Part shown: positions 9,501-20,100 of the stretch, in pieces
Layout: each line of letters opens with the position of its first letter
How positions within the stretch are numbered: position 1 is the first letter of the stretch
Assembly: GCA_027559495.1 (NCBI GenBank)
Contig: JAMXSV010000004.1
Coordinates: forward strand, 1,229,001 to 1,293,000
Direction of reading: 5' to 3'
Length of the DNA: 64,000 nucleotides
Origin: Aurifilum marmelostoma
Taxonomy: Eukaryota > Ascomycota > Sordariomycetes > Diaporthales > Cryphonectriaceae
Position numbers and translations under genes: made by a program
The notes under the pieces: model-generated
The model's database searches: none
Seen by the model: the letters and a program-made list of their open reading frames with translations, nothing else
Told to the model about the DNA's origin: nothing

Positions 9501-12470
9501 ATGTTCTTCCCGTCAGTCTCTGCTGTCGTCGGCCTTCTCGCCCTTCCTGCCACCGTTGGAGCTGTGTTCCATGACGAGGTGGGCGACATCGACTTCCATT
9601 TCGACCTCGTCGGCCTGCCTCAACGCGATACCACATTCTTCCACAAGCCCCGGCCAGAAGACAAGGCCAGCCTCCTCTATACCCTCAGCGACGTCGGAGT
9701 CCTCGGCGCAGTCAACCCAGGAAGCGGAGCTGTGGTCTGGAGACAGCTGGTCAGTGGCAATATATCCAATGGCGGTGGCCATCTTCGAGCCGGGGACGGC
9801 GAGACCTGGGTTGCCAGCGGGTACGGTAGCTCGGTCCAGGCCTGGGAGGCCGTCAGCGGTCGGAACCTGTGGTCGTTGGACTTTGAAGGCGAGATCAAAG
9901 ACCTCGAGGTGATGGAGATCACAGGAGACGGGCGCAAGGACGTGTTGGCACTCCACCATGAGGATGGCGCTACCACGCTGAGGCGGCTGTCCAGCATCGA
10001 AGGACGTGTGTTATGGGAGTTCAAGGAGACGACCAAGGACCTGCCCTTACAGGTCAGCACCGACGTCGAGAAGGTCTTTGTCATCAGCCTGCACGGAAAC
10101 CTCTTGTCATACGGTCTGAAGGTCACCGTTCTCGACATACTGACGGGCAAGCGCCTGGACGAGATCTCTGTCGGCACCAAGGGCGATGTCAACAGCGAGA
10201 AGGATGTCATGTTCGTCGGCGCCAACTCTGCTGCCCCGATTGTCGCCTGGGCCGACGCCTCTTTGACAAAGCTGAGGGTCAATGTGCTGGGCACCAGGAA
10301 CACCCAGGAATTTGCCCTTCCGGCCGACACCACTGCCGTGGAGATCCATGCACCTCACCTGGCGCAGTCGCAACCGCACTTTCTTGTGCACAGCCGGACC
10401 AAGGTCGGCACAAAGGCAGAGGTCTACCATATTGATCTGAAGAGCCATGCGATCAAACAGGCTTACGAGCTCCCACACCTGGCAGGCTCCGGCGCTGTGT
10501 CCACCAGTTCGGACGGTGCCAATGTCTACTTCACGCGCATCACCGGCTCCGAGATGACTCTGGTCTCGTCAACCTCGCACGGTGTCTTGTCTCGCTGGGA
10601 ATTGAAGACTGGCAACTACACGGCAGGTGCAGTGCATGGCGTGTCCGAGGTCATCAAGAAATCCGGCGACGAGTTTGCAGTCCGAGCTGTCGTCGTCACT
10701 GAGGCCGAGGACTGGGTCCTTTTCCGGAACGGAGAGTCGGGCTGGTCCCGCCCCGAAGGATTGACTGCTGCTGTAGCTGCGACATGGGCCGAGATACCAG
10801 AGTCCGAGGACCTCGTCAAGTCTCTCGAGGCCGAGGCTCACGACAACCCCCTGTCTGCTTATGTGCACCGTGTCAAGAGGCACTTTGACGATCTGCAGTA
10901 CCTCCCGGGCTACCTGGCCTCCGTCCCTCAACGTATCATCGGCAGCATCTTCGGGACCGAAAGTTCCAGGAGGTCCGGTTTCTTCCGCGACAGCTTTGGC
11001 TTCAACAAGGTTGTGGTCCTGGCCACCAGGCGCGGCAGGCTTTACGGCCTTAATGCAGGAGACCATGGCAGAGTGCTCTGGACTCACAGAGCTCGTGCGC
11101 TGGCCTCTGGCGAAACCTGGGACGTGAGGGGCATGGATGTAGACGACGTCAAGGCCTATGTTACTGTTCGCGGCGCTCAGGGTGAATACGTGATCGTCAA
11201 GACGGACTCTGGCCAGGTCATCGAGTCCATGCCGCCAGGTTCTTGGCCTCCGGTCCAGAGCACCGCGTCCGTCGACACCCCCTCGGGAAAATTCCTCCTT
11301 TCTGTTGGACTCGACGGGAAGGTCGGCAACATCCCGGCCACCTGGGTTCCTGAGCAGATCGTCGTGGTTCAGGGTGCCGAAGGCGAGCTCAAGGGCCTCA
11401 AGTTCGTGGTCGACGGCGCTCAGTCCCGAGAAGAAACAGCGTGGACCTTCTCCCTACCTTCCTCCAAGAGGATGGTGCATACTGCTTCTCGACCACCTCA
11501 CGACCCTGTCGCCTCCATCGGACGCGTCCTGGGGGATAGGCGCGTCAAGTACAAGTATCTGAACCCCAACACCATGGTTGTCGCTGCCGTGGATGATACT
11601 GCTTCTACCCTCACGGTATATCTCCTGGATACCGTATCCGGGCAGGTCCTCTCCTCGGCGGAGTACGAAGGTGTTGACACTGGGAAGCTTGCTCAATGCG
11701 CGATGTCGGAGAATTGGTTCGCTTGCACCTTCTACGGCCAATACGCCCTCAAGGACAACCCCGCCCAGTCTGTGAAGGGATATCAGCTGGTCGTCTCTGA
11801 CTTGTACGAGTCGGAGCTTGCGAACGACAGGGGCCCGCTCGGGGACTCGGCGAATTTCTCATCCCTCAACCCCATTGATACTCCTACCGGCCTTTCTCTT
11901 CCTTCTGTCGTCTCTCAGGCATACATTCTTGCGGCACCGGCCTCTGTGCTTGCCGTCACCGAGACCAGACAAGGCATTTCATCCCGACAGCTCCTTGCTT
12001 ATCTTCCCGAGACGCACAGTATCTACGGCATCCCGCGTATGCTTCTCGAGCCTCGGAGGGTCGTCGGCCGAGACCCCTCGCCTCTCGAGGCTGAGGAGGG
12101 TCTGATGAAGTACCACCCAGCCATCGAGATCGACGCCAAGCTGATTATCACCCACGAGAGGGACGTGATTGGAGTCCAGAAAATCATTACCGCCCCTGCG
12201 ATCGTCGAGAGCACCAGCCTGGTCTTCGCATTCGGCATTGATGTGTTTGGCACGCGAGTAGCGCCGAGTTTTGTATTTGACATTCTCGGGAAAGGGTTCA
12301 ACAAGGTGACGCTTGTCGCTACAGTGGCTGCGTTGATGGTCGGCGTTCTGGTCCTGGGCCCCATCGTAAGTCCCCTCATCCTTCACTGCAAGACATGGTC
12401 GATCCGTCGCTAACATCATGGCCAGATCCGGAGGAAGCAGATCAACATGCGCTGGAAACCCACACAGTAG
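9501..12470 (+). CDS. EMC1: ER membrane protein complex subunit 1 (EMC1)
   Basis: Largest subunit of the EMC, the ER insertase for tail-anchored and multi-pass proteins. Exon 1 is 9501-12365 and exon 2 is 12426-12470; the intron is 60 nt, GTAAGT to CCAG, phase 0. The product is 969 aa. The N-terminal signal peptide (MFFPSVSAVVGLLALPATVGA) is followed by VFHDEVGDIDFHFDLVG and QRDTTFFHKPRP, the hallmark EMC1 opening. The lumenal part has beta-propeller-like repeats (for example GVLGAVNPGSGAVVWRQ), and the C-terminal domain contains RQLLAYLPETHSIYGIPRMLL and IVESTSLVFAFGIDVFGTR. One membrane helix (VTLVATVAALMVGVLVLGPI) crosses the splice junction. The last exon adds only the basic cytosolic tail IRRKQINMRWKPTQ; retaining the intron would replace that tail. 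The length fits fungal EMC1. The start follows a pyrimidine-rich leader and a clean CCAACATG context. Confidence 0.95.
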
Positions 12471-12617
12471 ATGTAGACTATGCATTTGAAATTCCATACG
12501 ATTTTACGACCCTTTGCGAACCTGATTACACTCGACTCGTGGCCAAGTCCTCCTCTCCCAGTCAGCAACTCTTTTCTTTTCTGCAAACGACTTTACCTCT
12601 GCGTCCTGGTGTCGAGA

Positions 12618-14078
12618 TTAATCACCACCGCCATCGCCGTGCTCGGCACCCTCGCCATCAGCTCCGTCCCCATCCTTATCGTGGCTGAACAGGCCCTCGC
12701 AGGCAGCAAATGATGATGACTTTGGGCCTGGCAGCTGGGAAACCGCCGTGATCCCATCGGAGCCTCCCCCGCCACCGCCGTTCTTTAACTCATTGCCACC
12801 TCGCATCGTAGGCGTGGTGGTCGGCATCCCCAGCGCCTTGACCTCCGCCTTCAGCCCTGGCTCGTCCCCGCCCTCCAGCCTCTCGCCAGGATGCAGCTCC
12901 TTGGAGTTCCCCTCGGGCCCTAAACCCCTCCAACTCTCTACCTCATGATCCAATGAGCTCATGACATTCGCATTCTGGCGATCAGGTTCCCTCAACCGAT
13001 CTAGCAAGGCCAATATTCTCGAGTCGCACCTCTGGACTGCCCCATGATTCGCGGTATTCTGGTCCAGCTCCCCGTCCGACTTTCGGTCTATGAGGCATAG
13101 CACCCCATCTCCTTGGTCCCGCATCCGCCTGCAGCCCTCATAGCATTGTACTGGCTGCCTGTCTCGGCTGACACTGCGCTGCTGGCCTCCGCTGTCGAGG
13201 CAGCAGACATTCTGTGTCTCGTTGGCCAAGGGTACCGTGGTAGAGCCACTGGCACCGGCGGGAGGGGCGCCACCTGGGCTGAGGTTGAACGAGGTCAAGG
13301 ATTTGGTGTTACCGGACATGGGCGCGTCGTGCCAGCCGGCGTTGTCGACTGCAGGCGGCTCGCGGGCCCGTTGCTGCCTCTGGAGTTAGCGTCTCTTTTT
13401 TTTTTTTTTTTTTTTTTGAAATGCCTCATGTCTGGTTGAATACCGAGACTGCGTTGTTGGACAGGCTCGTTGGGAGCGGGATGTACCTACGTGCGTTTCC
13501 TGTCCCCGAGCTTCCTCCTCGCGGTGAAGCATTGGACTCCACGACCGAGATCGGGCCGTCTCCCGACCAGGTTGCTCGCAGTCACAGCGGGCCGCTGGTT
13601 CTCCAAAGACATACCGCTTCAGGCGAGCCAGAATACCTGGCTGGGTCGTTACTGTGCAGCGTTGTGGTGATGGATGTTGGTGGCAACGGCTGCCACGGTC
13701 CATCGTCCTGCCAGAGCCTCGATCCTGGCCGCTGTCTTGGATGTGCTGTCTACCGGAGCTGTCAGTGCAAGGCTGGTGCGAGACGACGGGTCGCATAGTA
13801 GCGATGTCAAGGTTGTCGTGCAAGATGATGGCGCCATGTCGACCACGGTGGCAATGATGATACCACCACCGCGGGGATAAAGGACGGGGTGCAGCTTGGC
13901 TGGCGTAGGACGAGGAGTCAGAACCGGACACGGAGGAGCTTGACGTGTCGTCAGTAAAGGGAGAAGAATGGCTTCTGCGACGGGTGCCCAAGAAACGAAG
14001 CCTGTGGTGACGACCCCAGCCACGATGGTTGTGTTCGAAGGTGATGCGTTCACCGGCAGGCGTCTCGTCGTCCGCCAT
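12618..14078 (-). CDS. Uncharacterised Ser/Gly-rich protein, probably spliced
   Basis: Family not recognised. The proposed model has exon 1 13491-14078, an intron 13380-13490 (CAC|GTAGGT ... GCTAACTCCAG), and exon 2 12618-13379; both exons are in phase 0, giving 449 aa. Support is a branch site CTAAC directly before the acceptor, a joined frame with sensible text (REPPAVDNAGWHDAPMSG), and a clean start at MADDETPAGERITFEHN. The N-terminus is His/Arg/Ser-rich (HSSPFTDDTSSSSVSGSDSSS), a central stretch contains ILARLKRYVFGEPA, and the C-terminus is Gly/Asp-rich. There is no signal peptide or membrane segment in this frame. In residues 70-145 an alternative frame reads a more hydrophobic IIIATVVDMAPSS, so a further intron or another model there is possible. 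It converges with EMC1, with only 147 nt between stop codons. Confidence 0.4.
13396..13417. repeat. T22 mononucleotide run in the intron of the 12618-14078 gene
   Basis: Twenty-two T on the plus strand (A22 in the transcript), a few bases upstream of the GCTAAC branch site. It has the same length and placement as the run at 5826-5847. Confidence 0.85.
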
Positions 14079-17000
14079 CGCGGACTGTCTCTTGTCGGTG
14101 TAGTATGGATTGGCTCAAAACACTGCTGTTGAATATGTTGAGTGGAGTCTGCTTGGGACGCTGGTTTTGGATTCGTCGCTGGGTTAGTCTGGGGATGATG
14201 GGCTTAGATTTTTATCTGAGTGGTCTTTGCCGTAGCTCGAACCCCCCCCCCCTTCCCTCCCTTCCTCAGGCTCCCGGAAAGAATCCATATATTTCAGTGT
14301 TTGAAAGCAGTGGGGCCTAGCATGTCGGGAAGGTGCAGCATTGGGTCTGAGTTGAAGCCGCTACATGGGGCGTATCGAAGGCCTCAAAAAGCTGGAATTT
14401 TCTACGCTGTTTTCTTGTCGTGGTAACTCGGTACTTCTGATGTCTGTTCTTGTTGCCCGGCGCGCTATGGCTTCTTGTTGTGTCTTTGGTGTAGATTTCT
14501 AGCATCTTGCCAGTGTCTGAGCGAGGCAAATGACCTATCTGTCATGTATACGCCGCCGCTGCCGCCGACGCTGCCGCCGACGCCACGGCAAACGCCATGA
14601 TGGTAAAGGAGGCACCCGCCTCGGGGCTGGAGACATTAGCTCTGAGCTGTGTGTGACCAGGAGCTCCCCACCAGCTGTATTGAGATGCTGGTTCGCCTGG
14701 TGTTGAGGAGACGTGGAGGCAATTCTATACATCCACTCAGGGCACTAGGAGGATATGCTGCATAGCCGCAGGCAGGTCACAGTCGCACAACAACATCTGC
14801 CGGCTGAGAGGCACCCTCGTGGTGATGGATCGGCGGTGGTACAACACCAGCCCCCTCGTACAACTACACCACAAGTCATCGGGTGCCATGGGACGGCGGA
14901 ATAAACTGCTCGGTCGAGGGCTTGGGGGGAGGGGGGATTATTTTTTGTTGCTTTGGGGGGGGGGGTTAGGTAGCACCCCTCCTCGCGCCGCCTGCTCTAT
15001 GAATCGCCTCATTTTCGCCGTAGATGGATGTCTAGATCTCGCCCAGGAGTGCAGGAGGAAGGTCGGCTTGTTACAGGAGAGAGAAAATCATTACGACGTG
15101 TACATCCACAATAAAACATATGAACAAGGGACAAGAGCAGATCAGGTCTCAGCACGGTTCCTGGCGGCTGCCAACCCGTCCGTCCGTCTGTCTGTGCGCA
15201 CGTCCGTCGAGCCACTGTCTACGCGGTTCCCTTTTTAAGACAGACCTGGGCAAAGCATCATGTTGGACACACACACACACACACACAAACACGGCAGAGC
15301 CGCGTGTGGGCCTGCCGCGCCCAAAGGTGTTTCCATGCATGCATGCATAGACCACGCAACGAGAAGTACGAAAAAAAAAGGAAAAAAGTCCAAATGCCAC
15401 GAGGTGGCACGACCGACATGGCGGGATGCATGCCGCCAGGGGAAACACACACACGCACAATGAAGAATATAAATATATATATTACACGGCAGCATGGCGG
15501 CAGCATGACAGCAACACAGCATGGGTTGGACTGGACGGTTCCACGCAGAGGTGCTTGGCATGCGCTCACCACACCACTACTTTTTTTGTCCAACAGTGAG
15601 CGTGCTGTGTGTGTGTGTGTGTGCTGCTTGCATTCCGGATTGGGTAAAGATGCACTCGATTACTTATACACCGCTACGTTCAGTCATTTGATGGGAATAA
15701 ACCGTGCTGTTCCTCCTCCTCTTGGTCCCTTACACTGGATAGGCCACGGCCTCCAGCCACCTGTATGCAAGGAATTAGTTGTAGCCATGAGGCACACAGG
15801 GAGGGCTAGCATTGATCTCGCCATAGTAATTAATAAGCCAAAAATTCAAAGAGAAAAGTGAAGAGACACACAAAGAAAAGAACCCTCTGTTTCGTCCATA
15901 GGAGGAGGGCACGGGGACACCCACTGCGGCTGCTTACAGTGCGCTAGCTCGCCCGTGAGGTCTAGGTCGAGACGCAAACGGCGACGAGGCTGGTGGGTGT
16001 GTCCCGTCACCGACACTTCGGACCCAGGACCTAGGACCTTTGGTTGTACTCTTTTTTTTTATTTTACCCCCCATCCCCTCATCTTCTTCCGTTTCAGTGC
16101 TGCAGGAAGGCGTGCGTGCTTGCATGCCCCCCCCCCCCCCCCAACCTCCTCCAACGGCGCAGTAGCGGCTCTGCACAAGAAGCCGGGGGGGGGGGGAGGG
16201 GCGGGCTTTGAGCAAGCAAGCCACGCACCTCCTCGCCAATGAGCTGAGGCCGGATCCGTGCTGGTGGGTAAGTACAGTATTTGCCTCCCCCCTTTCCCAT
16301 AATTTAAAAGGTAGTACGGAGACAGAAACACAAGGCGACCAGGGCGCATCGAAAGTTCCGGGTCGCACACGGCGCCAGCGAGAGAATGCCCTGCCAAAAA
16401 GTTAAAAAAAAAGAAAAAGAAATGAAAAAAGTCTGGTGCGGAATAACTCCCTTGCTTGAACATCTTCTGTCTGTTCACTCTCGACAACCAGGGGCGGAAC
16501 GATATTCCTTGCTTGAACCCGACGGTGGCGGTCTTGTAGATGGCGTCACGGGTGGTTGGACCTCGCGCGTCTTATCAGTTAAATTTCGGTACTGAAACTT
16601 GCTACAGCGATGTGCCATAGTACAGGAAATCGTGATGCCACCAGCCTTCCATGTTTCCTCTTCAAGCTCCCGTGCGGGTCTCACTTTTTTCACTAGTGAG
16701 TAAGTTGACTGGACAGAGGGAGGGGGGGGGGTAGACAGGGAAGGATGGCAGGATGGTCACCAACTCATTTGTCTGGTGTTCGCGAGCATATCCAAGAAAG
16801 GAGCACCCTTGTATCCTGGCGCGTGCCGGGGATGAATCTCCCAGCATGTGTGGATGGGTTCAGGCGTTGGTTGGGGACTAGCCTGCTGTCAAAAGTCCCT
16901 GGTGAGACCACGAGAGGGGGAAAGGAGGAGGGCGGTGGACGAGGAGGACAACCTCGGGTTAAGAATTAGAGCCTGGTTTGTCATCATCAAACACTTTTTC

Positions 17001-18832
17001 CACGCATCATCAGGATCCTGCTGCTGCTCTTCTGCACGAGGTCGGCTTGAGAGACATACAGAGCAGGAAAGAGAGAGAAGACGAAAAAAACCGCTACAGC
17101 CTCGGTTCTCGGGCCCTCAAGAGAAGATCCCGGATCTTCAGGGCTCTTGGCTGCAAACAGCAAAGATTCTGGCTCATGCTCTGCATGCCGCCGCTGTAAC
17201 GTGGAGATTTTTTTTGGGGGGGGGGGGGGGGAGGAGTGCGTCGGGGCTATAACGTGGGATGGGTTAAGGGAAGAGTCCAATTCCACCCGAATCAGCCCCT
17301 ACGGAGGCCCCTGTCAGGTGGCGCTGGAGGCCCAGCGCGGGTTGTTCATCGCTCATCTCCCCCGGGGACGTTACTATACACATTTCGACGAACAGGAGAA
17401 TGAAAAACATAAAAAGACTTCATGGACCCGGGCGCAAGAGCTCTCACTCGAACCAAGGTTGCTGTGGTCCCGAAGCCTTACGTCCTTGGCGCGGTCCGTA
17501 CATGGTAAGAGACGGACGAGCAGCTTGGGCAAAGGTACGGTACTATACCATAGTAGGTAGTAGCAGCAGCATGATGAGGAGATGAGGTCGTGGTGGTAGC
17601 CGGGTCTTGGCAAGATCGTGCTCCAGCTTGTCCAGGTACCCGTGAGGCGAGACTCCGTTGACTCCGAGAGAGGAAGAGATTGTTTTGGTGACAATGATGA
17701 CAGGTGGAGCGACGCACGGGTCAAAGGCTGAGCAGTGTTTTCCGGCACAAGAGCCGGGCGGGGCCAAGCCCACGATGCTGGCACCTGAGGAAATAGCACA
17801 TGTCTCTCTCTCTCTCTTTCGGGGCGTGTGTATGTGTGTGTGTGTGAGAGAGAGAGAGGAGGGGGAGGCAGAGAGATAGAGAGATGGACCAATTAGAGGG
17901 GATGGTCGCAGCCGTTGAGAGCTGAGGCTTCGAATCATGAGCCACACACTTACGATGGTACACACTCCGAGGCCACGATGATGACATACCGATTACCAGT
18001 GTGCACGGCAAATTATAGCACTTCTCTTCTCCCTCTCGACTTCTGCTTGTGCTCTCCCCTGTTCATTTTTCTTTCTTCTTCTTCTGCTGACCAATTTCAG
18101 CCGTCTGGCAGGATGAATGCAGCCAAGCCCACGCCAGTCAGGGTTTCTGAAATGGGATTGTCGTGATGATGGACGGTCCACAGCCCAGCGGCCCTCATCG
18201 TGGCGAGGCGCGGGTCCCACTTTGGGCTGACTGCGGTTTCTTCCGTCTCCAAGCTTGCTGTGGAGAGGAGACATGAAGATGATTCGTCATATCAAAACCC
18301 TCATCAGTCTTGGCTGGTCTCCGCGCCGCACCCGTCTTCACAGGCGGCTCATCCAGCTGTGATGGTCATGGGGAGGCAACGAAGGCAGCAAGTAGTAGGT
18401 TCGTTCGTTTTTTTTTTCTCTTTTGATTAATTTTTTTCTTTTAATTTTAACCTTTTTCTTAACAAAAAAAGGCACAGTTGAGCACACGGTGGTGGTGGTT
18501 CATGGGTGGGCGCGCGAGAACGAAAAAAGGGTGAGGCATCTCGGGCACATGCCAGACGCACACCATACACGGTACCGGGGCGCCCCAGAACCCATGCCAG
18601 TCCCGCGTCAAAGAGGGTGTGTGGCCTGGGCTCACCGGTCCCTGGGCGAAACCTTACCCCTCCAGCCCCTCCACCCTCCTTTTTTTCTCTCTTTTTTTCC
18701 CCCCCTTCTCTCGATCCCTCCCTCTTTGGAGAACCAGCACCGCATCAAGCGGTGGGTCCGCATTTGATACCGGTAGTATTGCATGCCGGCGGTTTGGAGA
18801 ATGATATCGGCCATACACATGCCATGTATACT

Positions 18833-18860
18833 CACACACAAACACACACACACACACACA
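18833..18860. repeat. (CA)n microsatellite
   Basis: About 14 CA units with one A insertion, in the long spacer upstream of the Whi3-like gene. Confidence 0.9.
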
Positions 18861-19120
18861 TCACCCTATACGGCTGCACCTGTGTCTGACCACCCATGGG
18901 GAAGAAGCAAAGGGTTGCAGTATCCCGAGGAGGCGAGCTTGTTAGGAGGCCGATCCGATCCAGACTGAGCTCTGGGCTGGAGATGGGTCTCGATGCGGAC
19001 AAGCGTTCATCGGCTGATCTGAGACAGGGTGGCTTGCTCGGTGCATGATAGGACAGCCTTGGGGATAAACTGTCGTCGGGGTCCCTGGGCTGGGATGGAC
19101 ACACGCACACGCAACCGCAA

Positions 19121-19144
19121 CAGCAGCAGCAGCAGCAGCAGCAG
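19121..19144. repeat. (CAG)8 trinucleotide repeat
   Basis: Eight CAG units outside any open frame I can support. Read on the minus strand they would be Ala/Leu/Cys codons in short shadow frames only. Confidence 0.85.
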
Positions 19145-19967
19145 CCCAAACATGGTTCGCTGCGTGCAATGAAACGAAATACATCCAGGTGAAGCCGCTG
19201 ATCCACCGTGTGTCTGTCAGGCCAGGCTATGCGCGATAACCCATGCTGTTGAGATTTGATCGCCCTGAAAAATAAATGAGTTCTCTCTGGAGTTTTCTAT
19301 TTCTTTTTTCCTTCTTCCTTTTCTTCTCTTTATATTGCAAGCCCTATTTTCTTCCTCGGGTGTGGCATTGAAAACAATAGTGGCTGTTGTGCAGGGAGAT
19401 GAAAGGGCCCTCTCTGATTGGGCTAAAGAAGGGTCCGTTGACAGGTGTCCCACTGACATAATAATAGTGTTATGGCCATGGGTCTGTGAGCTTGATTAGG
19501 CAGTATCAACGTCGTCGATGTGCCCATAATAATACTTAGAAGCACAAGCTTGCATTGCCATCTTGGGAATGTTTTGATGGTGACGACGATTGAGGGTTGC
19601 TGTGGTAGAGGAAGAGAAAAAAAGGGGAGAGGGACAGAACCCAGGACCACACCCAGAGCAACAGAGGGATGGGTGATGGATGGTCTGGACCGTCTACAGT
19701 CTGAAGGACCCCCTGTCCTCATCCTGCAAGAAAGCCCAGAGCACATGTGCCGTAATAGCCTTGATTGGCTCGGGAGACAAGCCAGGTTTCCCCCCCCCCC
19801 CCCTCCCCTCTCTCCAGAGACCCGCATGATAGCTGCAGGGCCTAAAGCACAGGCCATAAGAGTGCTGTGCCTCCACTAGACACAATGAGCACGCCTGGTT
19901 GGGACGGGCTGTCATGGTACATAGTACAGAGGGGACCTGCCGCCAGGGCCACGCCAGTACCTGCATA

Positions 19968-19995
19968 GCATGTGTAGATGACATGCTACACATGC
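19968..19995. other. Perfect 10-bp inverted repeat with 8-nt loop
   Basis: GCATGTGTAG and CTACACATGC flank the loop ATGACATG. The surrounding 160 bp is dense in GTAC-containing words (19917-20080). It could be a cruciform, an RNA hairpin or a dimeric factor site. Confidence 0.6.
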
Positions 19996-20100
19996 AGTAG
20001 TCTGTAGTACCTGTAGCTGCAGGGCATGGGTACACAGTACATGGGCATGAAGGCCCTCAACCAAGTACTACACAGTCTTGACAAGTTAGCGTTCAATCGC

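Larger units (their letters stand above)
14079..20100. other. Large gene-poor spacer rich in simple repeats
   Basis: Six kilobases without a supported gene. Holdings seen: a GCCGCCGACGCT-type repeat at 14548-14584; (CA)n at 15266-15287; (TG)n at 15606-15623; C16 at 16127-16142; G16 at 17216-17231; (GT)/(GA) runs at 17826-17860; (CA)n at 18833-18860; (CAG)8 at 19121-19144; and a hairpin at 19968-19995. The open frames here are short and low-complexity on both strands. The left end should carry the promoter of the minus-strand gene ending at 14078. Confidence 0.55.
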
